A stretch of 64,000 bases of DNA, taken from the NCBI RefSeq assembly GCF_001941845.1, contig NZ_CP018870.1, positions 5,276,001 through 5,340,000 on the forward strand, written 5' to 3'. The translations under genes were made by a program, and so were the position numbers. The stretch comes from Streptomyces sp. TN58 (lineage in GTDB: Bacteria > Actinomycetota > Actinomycetes > Streptomycetales > Streptomycetaceae). Below are positions 26,098 to 35,547 of this stretch, piece after piece. The stretch's first letter is position 1, and every line of letters begins with the position of its first letter. Under the pieces are notes generated by a model that had not been told where the DNA came from, did not search any database, and saw only the letters and a program-made list of their open reading frames with translations.

Positions 26098-27023
26098 CCG
26101 CCACCGCCGCGCCGCCCCAGGCGCCCGCCCCCACCGAACCCCCCGTCCACCGGCCGGCCCTGCGCAAGCGGCTGGTCCCGTACTGGCTGCTGCTCCCCGG
26201 CATGCTGTGGCTGCTGGTCTTCTTCGTCCTGCCGATGGTCTACCAGGCCTCCACCTCGGTGCAGACCGGCTCCCTCGAAGAGGGCTTCGAGGTCACCTGG
26301 CACTTCGAGACCTACTGGGACGCCTTCACCGAGTACCTGCCGCAGTTCCTGCGCTCCCTGCTGTACGCCGGCACCGCCACCGCGCTGTGCCTGCTGCTCG
26401 GGTACCCGCTCGCCTACCTGATCGCCTTCAAGGCGGGCCGCTGGCGCAACCTGCTCCTGGTCCTGGTGATCGCGCCGTTCTTCACCAGCTTCCTGATCCG
26501 CACGCTGGCCTGGAAGACGATCCTGGCCGACGGCGGACCGGTGGTCGCCGGCCTCAACGCGATCGGCTTCCTCGACGTCACCAGCTGGCTCGGCATGACC
26601 GAGGGGAACCGGGTGCTGGCCACGCCGCTCGCGGTTGTCTGCGGCCTGACGTACAACTTCCTCCCCTTCATGATCCTGCCGCTGTACTCCTCGCTGGAGC
26701 GCATCGACACCCGCCTCCACGAGGCGGCCGGGGACCTGTACGCCCGCCCCGCCACGGTCTTCCGGAAGGTCACCTTCCCGCTCTCGATGCCGGGCGTGGT
26801 CTCCGGGACCCTGCTCACCTTCATCCCGGCGAGCGGCGACTACGTCAACGCCGAACTCCTCGGCTCCACGGACACCCGGATGATCGGCAACGTCATCCAG
26901 TCGCAGTACCTGCGGATCCTCGACTACCCGACGGCGGCCGCGCTGTCCTTCATTCTCATGGCCATCGTGCTGATCATGGTCACCATCTACATCCGCCGAG
27001 CGGGGACGGAGGACCTGGTCTGA
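26094..27023 (+). CDS. potB: Polyamine ABC transporter permease B
   Basis: A 309-residue permease with six membrane helices after a Pro-rich N-terminal tail. The EAA-type loop that docks on PotA is EAAGDLYARPATVFRKVTFP near residue 225. It starts at a GTG overlapping the PotA stop and ends overlapping the PotC start by one base. PotB and PotC form the membrane channel for putrescine or spermidine. Confidence 0.92.
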   Translation: MTATAAPPQAPAPTEPPVHRPALRKRLVPYWLLLPGMLWLLVFFVLPMVYQASTSVQTGSLEEGFEVTWHFETYWDAFTEYLPQFLRSLLYAGTATALCLLLGYPLAYLIAFKAGRWRNLLLVLVIAPFFTSFLIRTLAWKTILADGGPVVAGLNAIGFLDVTSWLGMTEGNRVLATPLAVVCGLTYNFLPFMILPLYSSLERIDTRLHEAAGDLYARPATVFRKVTFPLSMPGVVSGTLLTFIPASGDYVNAELLGSTDTRMIGNVIQSQYLRILDYPTAAALSFILMAIVLIMVTIYIRRAGTEDLV

Positions 27024-27829
27024 TGCGCACCCCCCTCACCTGGCTGCGGCGCAACCTGGTCGTGATCGCGGGCCTCGCCACGCTCGCGTACATGATCCTG
27101 CCGAACGTCGTCGTCACCGTCTTCTCCTTCAACAACCCCTCCGGGCGCTTCAACTACGCCTGGCAGGAGTTCTCGCTCGACGCGTGGAAGGACCCCTGCG
27201 GCGTCGCCGACATGTGCGGCTCCCTCGGGCTCTCGCTCCAGATCGCCCTCTGGTCCACGCTCGCGGCGACCGCCCTCGGCACCGCCATCGCCTTCGCGCT
27301 GGTGCGCTACCGGTTCCGGGCGCGCGGCGCGGTCAACTCGCTGATCTTCCTGCCCATGGCCATGCCGGAGATCGTGATGGCCGCCTCCCTGCTCGCGCTC
27401 TTCCTCAACATGGGCATCCAGCTGGGCTTCTGGACGATCCTGATCGCCCACATCATGTTCTGCCTCAGCTTCGTCGTCGCCGCCGTAAAGGCCCGCGTCC
27501 TGTCCATGGACCCGCGGCTGGAGGAGGCCGCCCGGGACCTCTACGCCGGCCCGGTGCAGACCTTCCTGCGGGTGACCCTGCCCATCGCGGCACCGGGTAT
27601 CGCGGCGGGCGCACTGCTCTCCTTCGCGCTCTCCTTCGACGACTTCATCATCACCAACTTCAACTCGGGCAACACCGTCACCTTCCCCATGTTCGTGTGG
27701 GGCTCGGCCCAGCGCGGTACGCCCGTGCAGATCAACGTCATCGGCACGGCGATGTTCGTCATCGCGGTGCTGGTGGTCCTCGCCGGCCAGACCGTCGGCA
27801 ACCGCCGCAAGAAGGCACAACCGAAGTAG
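27023..27829 (+). CDS. potC: Polyamine ABC transporter permease C
   Basis: A 268-residue permease with six membrane helices. The coupling loop is EEAARDLYAGPVQTFLRVTLP near residue 165, and SFDDFIITNFNSG near residue 205 is characteristic of PotC/YdcV proteins. The start ATG overlaps the PotB stop (TGATG). An insertion with two cysteines (CGVADMC, near residues 58-64) in the first periplasmic loop could form a disulphide. Confidence 0.92.
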   Translation: MRTPLTWLRRNLVVIAGLATLAYMILPNVVVTVFSFNNPSGRFNYAWQEFSLDAWKDPCGVADMCGSLGLSLQIALWSTLAATALGTAIAFALVRYRFRARGAVNSLIFLPMAMPEIVMAASLLALFLNMGIQLGFWTILIAHIMFCLSFVVAAVKARVLSMDPRLEEAARDLYAGPVQTFLRVTLPIAAPGIAAGALLSFALSFDDFIITNFNSGNTVTFPMFVWGSAQRGTPVQINVIGTAMFVIAVLVVLAGQTVGNRRKKAQPK

Positions 27830-27859
27830 TTCCGTAGTTCCCGTAGGGAGTTGGAAGAC

Positions 27860-29278
27860 ATGGCCCCAGTCGCCATGCGAAGTGTTGCGAAATCCCTTTC
27901 CGAAGCGAAGCCGGTCCCGTACTGGCTGGACGACCCCGGCAAGCCCGCCCCGCAGCCGGCGCTCACCTCCGACGAGCGCTGCGACCTGCTGGTCGTCGGC
28001 GGCGGCTACAGCGGCCTGTGGACCGCGCTCCTCGCCAAGGAACGCGACCCCGAGCGGGACGTCGTACTGATCGAGAGCAAGGAGGCGGGCTGGGCCGCCT
28101 CCGGCCGCAACGGCGGATTCTGCGCCGCCTCCCTCACCCACGGCCTGGGCAACGGGCTCGCCCGCTGGCCCGGCGAGCTGGCGAAGCTGGAGGAGCTGGG
28201 CGCCCGCAACCTCGACGCCATCGAGGAAGCCGTCGCCCGCTACGGCATCGACTGCGACTTCGAGCGGACCGGCGAGATCGACGTCGCCACCGAACCGCAC
28301 CAGGTCGAGGAGCTGCGCGAACTCCACGAGCAGGCCAGGCGCCTGGGCCTGGCCGGCAGCTCCGAATGGCTCGACCGCGACGCCGTACGCGCCGAGGTCG
28401 ACTCCCCGACCTTCCTCGCCGGCCTCTGGGACCGCGACGGCGTCGCCATGCTCAACCCGGCGAAGCTGGCCTGGGGCCTCAAGCAGGCGTGCCTGGACCT
28501 CGGGGTGCGGATCTACGAGAACACCCGCGGCCTGAAGCTCGCCCCGGCGGGACGCGGGATGACCGTGCAGACCCCCTACGGCACGATCCTCGCCCGCCGG
28601 GTCGCCCTGGGCACCAACATCTTCCCGTCGCTGGTCCGGCGGATCCGCCCGTACACCGTCCCGGTCTACGACTACGCGCTGATGAGCGAGCCGCTGGACG
28701 AGGCGCAGCTCGCCTCGATCGGCTGGAAGAGACGGCAGGGCCTCGGCGACAGCGCCAACCAGTTCCACTACTTCCGGATCACCAAAGACAACCGGATCCT
28801 GTGGGGCGGCTACGACGCGATCTACCCCTACCGCGGCCGGCTCGACTCCGAATACGACCACCGCCCCGAGACCTACCTCCGGCTCGCCGAGCACTTCTTC
28901 ACCGCCTTCCCACAGCTGGAGGGACTGAATTTCAGTCACGCCTGGGGCGGCGCGATCGACACCTGCTCACGCTTCTCCGCCTTCTTCGGCACGGCGTACT
29001 CCGGCAAGGTCGCGTACGCGGCCGGCTACACCGGCCTCGGGGTGGGGGCCACCCGCTTCGGCGCCGACGTCATGCTGGACCTGCTCGACGGGCTCTCGAC
29101 CGAGCGCACCCGGCTGCAGATGGTGAGGTCCAAGCCGATGCCGTTCCCGCCCGAGCCGCTCGCCTGGACCGGGATCGCGCTCACCAAGTGGTCGCTGGCC
29201 CGCGCGGACGCCCTGGGCGGGCACCGGAACCTGTGGCTGAAGGCGATGGACAAGCTCGGCCTCGGCTTCGACAGCTGA
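27860..29278 (+). CDS. FAD-dependent amine oxidoreductase (PuuB-like)
   Basis: A 472-residue flavoprotein. The FAD fold is LLVVGGGYSGLWTALL near residue 45 with the ribose-binding IESKEAGWAASGRNGG segment after it. The C-terminus has GYTGLGVGATRFGADV, which contacts the flavin. This pattern is shared by gamma-glutamylputrescine oxidase and related secondary amine oxidases. Last gene of the polyamine operon, 30 bases after PotC, with GGGAG before the ATG. It probably oxidises putrescine or its gamma-glutamyl derivative to the aldehyde used by the dehydrogenase that heads the operon. No glutamylputrescine synthetase gene is in this window. Confidence 0.87.
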   Translation: MAPVAMRSVAKSLSEAKPVPYWLDDPGKPAPQPALTSDERCDLLVVGGGYSGLWTALLAKERDPERDVVLIESKEAGWAASGRNGGFCAASLTHGLGNGLARWPGELAKLEELGARNLDAIEEAVARYGIDCDFERTGEIDVATEPHQVEELRELHEQARRLGLAGSSEWLDRDAVRAEVDSPTFLAGLWDRDGVAMLNPAKLAWGLKQACLDLGVRIYENTRGLKLAPAGRGMTVQTPYGTILARRVALGTNIFPSLVRRIRPYTVPVYDYALMSEPLDEAQLASIGWKRRQGLGDSANQFHYFRITKDNRILWGGYDAIYPYRGRLDSEYDHRPETYLRLAEHFFTAFPQLEGLNFSHAWGGAIDTCSRFSAFFGTAYSGKVAYAAGYTGLGVGATRFGADVMLDLLDGLSTERTRLQMVRSKPMPFPPEPLAWTGIALTKWSLARADALGGHRNLWLKAMDKLGLGFDS

Positions 29279-29419
29279 CACCGGCTTCCCGGCGCTCCCC
29301 GCCCTTCGCCGTGTGACCTGATTCACCGGCACGGAGTAACGCAACCCGCGTCATAGCCGGACCCGGCCCCGCTCTCTGCAGGTGAGAACGCCTCATCTAC
29401 AGGGAACGGAGGCCGGGCG

Positions 29420-29884
29420 ATGACGACCCCGGGGGACAAGACCGCGGTGGAATGGCTGGCGTCGGCTGCGCCGGACCCCGGGGCCTGCCGGCGGGCATGG
29501 GAGCGCAACCCCCTCGGGGTCGCCCTCCTGCCCGCGGGACGGCTCTGGGACGTACTGATCCTGCCGGGGGAGCTGGGGCTCGCCGCCCTCGACGTACTCG
29601 CCCTCCTCACCGACCGGCCCGGCCCGGTGCTCGCCGACTTCGGCGCGTCGCGGCTGGGCTTCTTCGTGCCCGCGGGCACCGCCTCCCACTGGATCGGCAC
29701 CGGCGTAAGGGGCGCGGGGCGCGGGGCGTGGATCGTGGTCCCGTACCCGGGCCGGGCGACCGGGGGAGTGCGCTGGACGGTGCTCCCGGACGGGGAGGGG
29801 ACCCTCACGGACCCGGTCCTGCTGGAGCTGGCGATGCACGAGGCGGCCGCCCGCGCGCTGGTGGGGGAGTGCCGCACCCGCTGA
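29420..29884 (+). CDS. Hypothetical protein, possibly primase-polymerase-related
   Basis: A 154-residue, acidic, soluble protein with an excellent ribosome binding site (ACGGAGG, 29406-29412). A WDVLILPGELGLAALDVL stretch and a late WIGTGVRGAGRGAWIVVP segment give an alternating strand and helix pattern. Similar short Streptomyces proteins are sometimes labelled as N-terminal bifunctional primase-polymerase domains, but no catalytic DxD is visible here. I cannot assign a function. Confidence 0.65.
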   Translation: MTTPGDKTAVEWLASAAPDPGACRRAWERNPLGVALLPAGRLWDVLILPGELGLAALDVLALLTDRPGPVLADFGASRLGFFVPAGTASHWIGTGVRGAGRGAWIVVPYPGRATGGVRWTVLPDGEGTLTDPVLLELAMHEAAARALVGECRTR

Positions 29885-29908
29885 CCGGTCGGCGCCGGTC
29901 GGCGCCGG

Positions 29909-30382
29909 TCAGCGTCGCTTCGCGTCCATGGTGTCCTTGGCCACCAGGACGTCGTCGCGCCGGCAGAGCCGGTAGAAGTCGACCTCGTTCAGCAGATCAC
30001 GGCCGGAGCGGTAGAACGCGCAGACCGCGTCCGGCGGCCGGGCGGCGGACCGGACATGGCCGGGCGGGTACCGGAACGCCCGGTCCGGGAGCAGCGGGGC
30101 GAGCTCGGCACGGGGCCGCCCCGTCTCCAACCGGGCGAACGCGGACGGCGGGAGGACGCCGGTCGTCAGCTGCCAGGCGAGGAAGACGGCAGCCGGTACG
30201 AAGAACACCGCCGCGACGGCCGGTGCCGCGAAGGCCGGCACGGAACGGCGGCGCGCGGCGGCCCGTACCTCGGCGAGCCGCTCGGCGGACTCCCGCAGGG
30301 CACCGGCGCCCGCGGGCCCGGCTGGCGCGGCGGTCCGGGGGCCGGCGGCGGTGGAAGCGCCGAGATCGCGCAGCGACTGCAC
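29909..30382 (-). CDS. Hypothetical single-pass membrane protein
   Basis: A frame of 157 residues from a GTG at 30382. An Ala/Pro-rich start is followed by a charged helix (LRESAERLAEVRAAARRR), one membrane helix (about 20 residues, PAVAAVFFVPAAVFLAWQL) and a C-terminal domain with FYRSGRDLLNEVDFYRLCRR, which looks genuine. The start is uncertain: ATG codons at 30409 and 30472 lie in the same frame, but that DNA also codes for a LuxR remnant on the other strand, so the original start may have been lost. Confidence 0.5.
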   Translation of the reverse strand: MQSLRDLGASTAAGPRTAAPAGPAGAGALRESAERLAEVRAAARRRSVPAFAAPAVAAVFFVPAAVFLAWQLTTGVLPPSAFARLETGRPRAELAPLLPDRAFRYPPGHVRSAARPPDAVCAFYRSGRDLLNEVDFYRLCRRDDVLVAKDTMDAKRR

Positions 30383-30484
30383 CTGGTCGAGGGCACGGTG
30401 AAGGCGCATGTCAGCGTCGTGCTCGGCAAGTTGGGCGTGCGCAACCGGGTGGAGGCGGCCATCGCCGCCCACGAGGGCGGCCTG
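30359..30484 (+). pseudogene. Remnant of a LuxR-type response regulator (HTH tail only)
   Basis: About 42 codons read as the second half of a LuxR helix-turn-helix domain: AEIAQRLHLVEGTVKAHVS, then VVLGKLGVRNRVEAAIAAHEGGL. The bases before 30359 turn into a Gly-rich run with no receiver domain and no LTPRE start of the HTH. The frame does not stop where such proteins normally end. The piece is therefore the 3' scrap of a lost regulator gene, overlapping the minus-strand hypothetical gene. Confidence 0.6.
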
Positions 30485-30553
30485 ACCCGCGACCCGGCGA
30501 CGACTGACGCCCCCGGGCCGGCAGTGGTGACCTGGCCGGTCAACCGGGACCGC

Positions 30554-30601
30554 TTCAGCCGGCGGGTCCTTCAGCCGGCGGGTCCTTCAGCCGGCGGGTC
30601 G
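30554..30601. repeat. Three tandem copies of a 16-bp unit
   Basis: The unit TTCAGCCGGCGGGTCC occurs at 30554, 30570 and 30586 (last base differs in the third), followed by a partial fourth copy that contains the stop codon of the phosphatase gene (30603-30605). It appears to have expanded from the 3' end of that gene; every copy contains TCA, a stop in one minus-strand frame. Confidence 0.8.
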
Positions 30602-30602
30602 T

Positions 30603-31388
30603 TCAGCGGGAGTTTCGACGCGGACCACGGCAGGACCGCCCCACCGCCAGCAGCAGCGGCGTACACAGCAGCAGGCTGGCCAGCACGTCCAGCGGCCAGT
30701 GGAACCCCCGCAGCACCAGTCCGGCGGCCGTCGCCCCCGTGAGCACGAGCGCGGCGGCCATCGGCCACCGCCGGCCCAGGTGCGGCCCCAGTAGCAGGGC
30801 CGCTCCCGCGTACGCCACGAAGGCCGTCGCGGTGTGGCCCGAGGGGAAATAGCCCGCCGCCCACGGCTCCAGCGGGCCGGGGCGGGCGGTCCACTCCTTC
30901 AGCGGCACGACGAGGGCCGGTACCAGGGCCATCGCCGCCACCGCGGCCGCGGCGCCGCGGCGGTTGCCGCGCAGGGCGGCGTACGCGGCGGCGAGGAGCA
31001 GGGCGGGCAGGGCGACGGGGACGTTCCCGAGGTCGGACAGCGCCTCGGTGACCGTGTCGGGGGCCGTGCGCACCAGTTCGCCGCTCAGCCGGGCGTCCCA
31101 GGACAGCAGCGGGCCCCGCACCAGGACCTGCCAGGTGATCAGGGCGAAGAGGAGGGCGCAGAGCGCGCAGGCGGCGAGTACGCCGGAAAGGGTGGCCGGC
31201 CGTCCCGGAACAGGGGGGATGGTTCCGGGACGGCCGCCCGGACCGGGTTGCCGGACGCCCCGGGGGGTTTGGGGCGGACGGCTGTCCGATCGGTGAGGAG
31301 TGTGCGCGAACGCAGGTCCGGTACGGTGCTGGGGAAGCCCGGTACCGGTATCGCCCCCGGTTGCGCGGGAGCGGGCTGTTTCACTCAT
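30603..31388 (-). CDS. PAP2-family membrane phosphatase
   Basis: A 261-residue protein with about six membrane helices after a 60-residue polar N-terminus. The three phosphatase motifs are present: KEWTARPGP (motif 1), YFPSGHTATAF (motif 2, with the PSGH histidine) and LRGFHWPLDVLAS (motif 3, with His nucleophile and Asp). The last departs from the usual SRxYLGxHxxxD. Members remove phosphate from undecaprenyl pyrophosphate or phosphatidic-type lipids at the outer membrane face. The start ATG at 31388 has only a weak ribosome binding site, so it could lie elsewhere within the N-terminal tail. Confidence 0.85.
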   Translation of the reverse strand: MSETARSRATGGDTGTGLPQHRTGPAFAHTPHRSDSRPPQTPRGVRQPGPGGRPGTIPPVPGRPATLSGVLAACALCALLFALITWQVLVRGPLLSWDARLSGELVRTAPDTVTEALSDLGNVPVALPALLLAAAYAALRGNRRGAAAAVAAMALVPALVVPLKEWTARPGPLEPWAAGYFPSGHTATAFVAYAGAALLLGPHLGRRWPMAAALVLTGATAAGLVLRGFHWPLDVLASLLLCTPLLLAVGRSCRGPRRNSR

Positions 31389-31554
31389 CTGCAGAAACCG
31401 TACGGCAGCGGAAGGGGGACCGACAGCGGGAACGCGCTCCCGCCATCGGCCCCCCACAGCTTCTTCACAGCGCCCGCCCGTTACCGTCGGTACGAGGGGG
31501 GCCGCTGCGCTCGGACGTTCTAGTCGTCGAGCAGGCGGTCGTGCCGGCCGTCGC

Positions 31555-32901
31555 TCAGACGTCCGTGCCGATGGCCGCGAACGCCGCCTCGATCAGGTCC
31601 AGGCCCTCGTTCAGCAGGTGCTCGCCGATCACGATCGGCGGGAGGAAGCGGAGCACGTTGCCGTAGGTGCCGCAGGTGAGGACGAGCAGGCCCTCGGCGT
31701 GGCAGGCCTTGGCGAGCGCGCCGGCCGCCTCCGGGAACGGGGTCTTGGAGACCGGGTCCTTGACCAGCTCGATCGCGATCATGGCGCCGCGGCCGCGGAT
31801 GTCGCCGATGATCTCGTACTTCTCCTGCATGGCCGTCAGGCGGGCCTTCATGACGGACTCGATCTTCTTCGCCTTGGCGTTGAGGTCGAGCTTCTTCATG
31901 GTCTCGATGGAACCGAGCGCACCGGCGCACGCCACCGGGTTGCCGCCGTAGGTGCCGCCCAGGCCGCCCGCGTGGGCGGCGTCCATGATCTCGGCGCGGC
32001 CGGTCACGGCGGCGAGCGGCAGACCGCCCGCGATGCCCTTGGCGGTGGTGATCAGGTCCGGGACGATGCCCTCGTCCTCGCACGCGAACCACTGGCCGGT
32101 ACGGCAGAAGCCGGACTGGATCTCGTCGGCGACGAAGACGATGCCGTTCTCGTTGGCGAACTTCACGATCGCCGGCAGGAAGCCCTTGGCCGGCTCGATG
32201 AAGCCGCCCTCGCCGAGGACCGGCTCGATGATGATCGCGGCGACGTTCTCGGCGCCGATCTGCTTGGTGATCTGGTCGATCGCCTGGGCGGCGGCCTCGG
32301 GGCCGCAGTTCTCGGCACCGGTGGGCCAGCGGTAGCCGTAGGCGACCGGGACGCGGTAGACCTCGGGCGCGAAGGGACCGAAGCCGTGCTTGTACGGCAT
32401 GTTCTTCGCGGTCAGCGCCATCGTCAGGTTCGTGCGGCCGTGGTAGCCGTGGTCGAAGACGACGACGGCCTGGCGCTTGGTGTACGCACGGGCGATCTTG
32501 ACGGCGTTCTCGACGGCCTCGGCGCCGGAGTTGAACAGGGCCGACTTCTTGGCGTGGTCGCCCGGGGTCAGCTCGGCGAGGGCCTCGCACACCTCGACGT
32601 AGCCCTCGTACGGGGTGACCATGAAGCAGGTGTGGGTGAAGTCGGCGAGCTGCGCGGAGGCACGGCGCACGACGGCCTCGGCGGAGGCGCCGACGGAGGT
32701 CACGGCGATGCCGGAGCCGAAGTCGATCAGCTGGTTGCCGTCGACGTCCTCGATGATGCCGCCACCCGCGCGGGCCGTGAAGACGGGCAGCACGGAGCCC
32801 ACGCCGCCGGCCACGGTCTGCAGGCGGCGGGCCTGCAGCTCCTGCGACTTGGGGCCGGGGATCGCGGTGACGATCTTGCGCTCCTGCGGGACAGCGGTCA
32901 T
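31555..32901 (-). CDS. gabT: 4-aminobutyrate aminotransferase
   Basis: A 448-residue class III aminotransferase. The phosphate loop is FNSGAEAVENAVK, the ring-binding Asp is in VADEIQSGFCRTGQW, and the PLP lysine is in TTAKGIAGGLPLAAV. LGGTYGGNPVACAG follows. All fit GABA aminotransferases, which make succinate semialdehyde. The start ATG follows AGGAG. It is divergent from an ATPase gene and followed across that gene by a PucR regulator and an aldehyde dehydrogenase. This is the GABA branch of the polyamine pathway encoded around it. Confidence 0.93.
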   Translation of the reverse strand: MTAVPQERKIVTAIPGPKSQELQARRLQTVAGGVGSVLPVFTARAGGGIIEDVDGNQLIDFGSGIAVTSVGASAEAVVRRASAQLADFTHTCFMVTPYEGYVEVCEALAELTPGDHAKKSALFNSGAEAVENAVKIARAYTKRQAVVVFDHGYHGRTNLTMALTAKNMPYKHGFGPFAPEVYRVPVAYGYRWPTGAENCGPEAAAQAIDQITKQIGAENVAAIIIEPVLGEGGFIEPAKGFLPAIVKFANENGIVFVADEIQSGFCRTGQWFACEDEGIVPDLITTAKGIAGGLPLAAVTGRAEIMDAAHAGGLGGTYGGNPVACAGALGSIETMKKLDLNAKAKKIESVMKARLTAMQEKYEIIGDIRGRGAMIAIELVKDPVSKTPFPEAAGALAKACHAEGLLVLTCGTYGNVLRFLPPIVIGEHLLNEGLDLIEAAFAAIGTDV

Positions 32902-33150
32902 AGAGGGCTCCTGGGGGGTGTTTTCGGACGCACTTGTGTCTTTGTCCGCAGGCTAGGCCCGGGAGCGCGGGTCCTGCATGCTCCGTTCGGTAGTGATCTC
33001 GGCGTGTCCTTGTCCGCGACGGCCATAGGAAGGACGCGGCACATGTCTCGTGGATCAGTACCGGGTACGGGCGCAGCGCGCCCCCCAAGCACCGGGCCGG
33101 GCACTAGATTGAGCGCCGCAGGGCAAGGGATGGGCAGGGGGCAGGGGTTC

Positions 33151-35547
33151 ATGGACACCGAGGGCACGAGCGACGGACAGGCGACCCGCACGGGTCACGT
33201 ACCAAGGCCTGCGACATCCCCCGAGCACCCGCCGAAACCCCGGCACGCCCCCGGGCAGACGCCGGACCTGACCGACTGGATCAGCACCCCGCGCCCGGCC
33301 GCCGAGCCTGGCGTATGGCGCTACGGCCACACTCCGCGGGCGGCGGCGGAGGCCGAGCGGACCCCGGACCGGGCCCTGGCGAGCGGCGCGTTCATCTCGT
33401 TCCTGGCCTGCGTCCTCGTCTGGTCGCTCATGCGCAACACCTACATCCCCTTCTGGGACGCGCCACTGAACCTCTTCACCCCCGACAGCTGGTACTCCGC
33501 GAACGGGGAACCCGTCATGGGGACGGGCGGGATGCGAGCCAAGCCGATCTACGAGCTGCTCTTCGTCTCGGCGATCCTCTACGGCTTCGGCCGACTCGGC
33601 AGCTGGCGGACCGCCTGGCAGCGGCTGGTCGTCGAGCGCGGCCCCTGGGTGCAGGCCCTGGCGGTCGTGCCGGCGGCCTGGGTGACCCTCCTGCTCGTCG
33701 ACAACCACCAGCTGCCGATCCGCCAGCTCGTCTTCGCGTTCCTTCCGTACACCAGTGACCCGGTGGCCAACCTCGCACTCGACAACACGGCCAAAACCGT
33801 GATCGACGTGGTCCTGATCGTGGCGTTCGCCTGGCTCGGCGGTGCGCTCCGGCTCCTGCGGCGCCTACGCGCGGTCCGGGCAGGCGGCGGCCGGGAAGGA
33901 AACCGGGCGGCGCCAGTCGAACCGCCCCGCGCCCACGTGCCGGGGGACGACGGGGATCCGCTGCGCTGGACGCAGTTGCGGGGGGCCGGGTTGGGGGAGG
34001 CGGCCGATCGGCTCGAAGGGGAGGCCGGGGGCGGGCGGATGAACGACGTGGACTACGCGCGCATCCGCCGCGCCTGGGAGTCCGTACGCGTCGACCCCTC
34101 CCGCATGCGGGCCTTCGCCGACTCCGTCCGCGACAAGGGCGCCGGGGCCTGCGTGCACCCCTCCGGCGACCGGGACCTGCCCGTGCGGACCGCCCGGCAC
34201 GACCTGCTGGCCCGGCAGGTGCTGCTCGGCACCGTCGAGGACGGCGTCCGCAACCCGTACGCCCGCCGCGGCACCTCCCTCGCGCTCGACCCCGAAGTGC
34301 TCGGCACCTCCCTGCTCGCCGTCGGCCCCTCCGGCACCGGCAAGACACAGCGCCTGGTGCGGCCCGTCGTGGAGTCCCTCGCCCTCCAGGCGCTCGCCGG
34401 CCAGGCCGCCGTCGTCGCCGTCGGCGCCGCCGGTGCGCAGCTCGGCCCGGACGCCGCCTACGACGTCGTCGTCCGCATCGGCGACCCCGCCTCCGTCTAC
34501 GACCTTGACCTCTACGGCGGGGCCACCGACCCCGACGAGGCGGCGATCCTGCTCGCCGAGGCCTTCGTCGGGGACGTCCCCGGGATCGACGTACGCCGGG
34601 CGGCGACCGCCCTCGCCCAGCTCCTCGGGCCGTTCCGGGCGGCGTACGGCCGCTTCCCCGCCGTGCCCGAGCTGCGCGAACTGCTCGACCAGGTCCCGGC
34701 CGCCTTCGACGCCCTGCGCCGCCAACTCGCGCCAGCCGCCGACGGCACCGGCGGCGCCGCACGGCAGCACGCCATGCTGCGCGAGCTCGACGCCCGTACC
34801 CGCCAGCACGGAGCGCACGGCGACCCCGGACCGGCCCTCGCCGACCGGGTGGCCCTGCTGGACCGGCCCGCCTTCGCCGGGTTCTTCGACACCACCGGCC
34901 AGGGCCGGCCGTTCTCGCTGCGCGCCCTGGAACACCCCATCCGGGTCCGCGTCGACCTGCCCGAGCGGGGGCACGCCGACGCCTCACGGATGCTGGCCCG
35001 GCTGCTGCTGGCCCAGTTCAACGCCGCCGCGGCCGCTCGCGCCGACCGGTCCCTCTTCGCGTTCCTCGCCTTCGACGACGCCTCCCACACCCTGACCGCG
35101 GAGACCGTCCGCGGCGTCCAGCGCCTGCGCTCGGCGCACGCCGGCGTGCTGCTCACCCTGCGCACGCTGGACGACGTACCGGAAGCCCTGCGCACGCCGC
35201 TGCTCGGGGCGGTCGGCTGCCGGATGGCCTTCTCCGGGGTCACCACCTGGGACGGCAAGCGCTTCGCGGAAGCCTGGGGCACCGAGTGGGTGGAGACGCG
35301 CGACGTCACCCACCGCACCGTCTTCGCCGACCAGCCGCTGACGCGGGCGATCCACGCCTTCCGCAAGCTCGTCACCGGCAAGGCGGTCACCACGGACGCG
35401 GTGACCGTGCGGCAGGTGGAACGGGAGCGGTGGTCCGCCTCGGACCTGGCGCACGCCGTGCCGCCCGGGCACGCCGTGCTCTCGCTCACCTCCGTCAAGG
35501 GGGAGCGGGCGGCCCCGCTGCTGGTCCGCCTGGCCGGAACGTCCTGA
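33151..35547 (+). CDS. Membrane-anchored P-loop ATPase, coupling-protein-like
   Basis: A 798-residue protein. Residues 1-75 are polar and disordered. Four hydrophobic segments lie at about 78-97, 130-146, 165-185 and 210-230, then a linker, then an ATPase from about residue 290: Walker A GPSGTGKTQ near 393 and an FLAFDDASH segment near 650 as Walker B. The order of membrane anchor, P-loop near a LLAVGPSGTGKT strand and a late WDGKRFAEAWGTEWVE segment resembles TraG/VirD4-type coupling proteins. No conjugation genes are nearby. The ATG at 33151 follows CAGGGG. The open frame continues upstream antisense to gabT but is not coding there. Confidence 0.8.
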   Translation: MDTEGTSDGQATRTGHVPRPATSPEHPPKPRHAPGQTPDLTDWISTPRPAAEPGVWRYGHTPRAAAEAERTPDRALASGAFISFLACVLVWSLMRNTYIPFWDAPLNLFTPDSWYSANGEPVMGTGGMRAKPIYELLFVSAILYGFGRLGSWRTAWQRLVVERGPWVQALAVVPAAWVTLLLVDNHQLPIRQLVFAFLPYTSDPVANLALDNTAKTVIDVVLIVAFAWLGGALRLLRRLRAVRAGGGREGNRAAPVEPPRAHVPGDDGDPLRWTQLRGAGLGEAADRLEGEAGGGRMNDVDYARIRRAWESVRVDPSRMRAFADSVRDKGAGACVHPSGDRDLPVRTARHDLLARQVLLGTVEDGVRNPYARRGTSLALDPEVLGTSLLAVGPSGTGKTQRLVRPVVESLALQALAGQAAVVAVGAAGAQLGPDAAYDVVVRIGDPASVYDLDLYGGATDPDEAAILLAEAFVGDVPGIDVRRAATALAQLLGPFRAAYGRFPAVPELRELLDQVPAAFDALRRQLAPAADGTGGAARQHAMLRELDARTRQHGAHGDPGPALADRVALLDRPAFAGFFDTTGQGRPFSLRALEHPIRVRVDLPERGHADASRMLARLLLAQFNAAAAARADRSLFAFLAFDDASHTLTAETVRGVQRLRSAHAGVLLTLRTLDDVPEALRTPLLGAVGCRMAFSGVTTWDGKRFAEAWGTEWVETRDVTHRTVFADQPLTRAIHAFRKLVTGKAVTTDAVTVRQVERERWSASDLAHAVPPGHAVLSLTSVKGERAAPLLVRLAGTS

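Noticed and set aside
31300..33150. A very long upstream extension of the coupling-protein-like ATPase frame
   Set aside because: It runs antisense through gabT, which is a well-supported gene. The ATPase start at 33151 has its own ribosome binding site.
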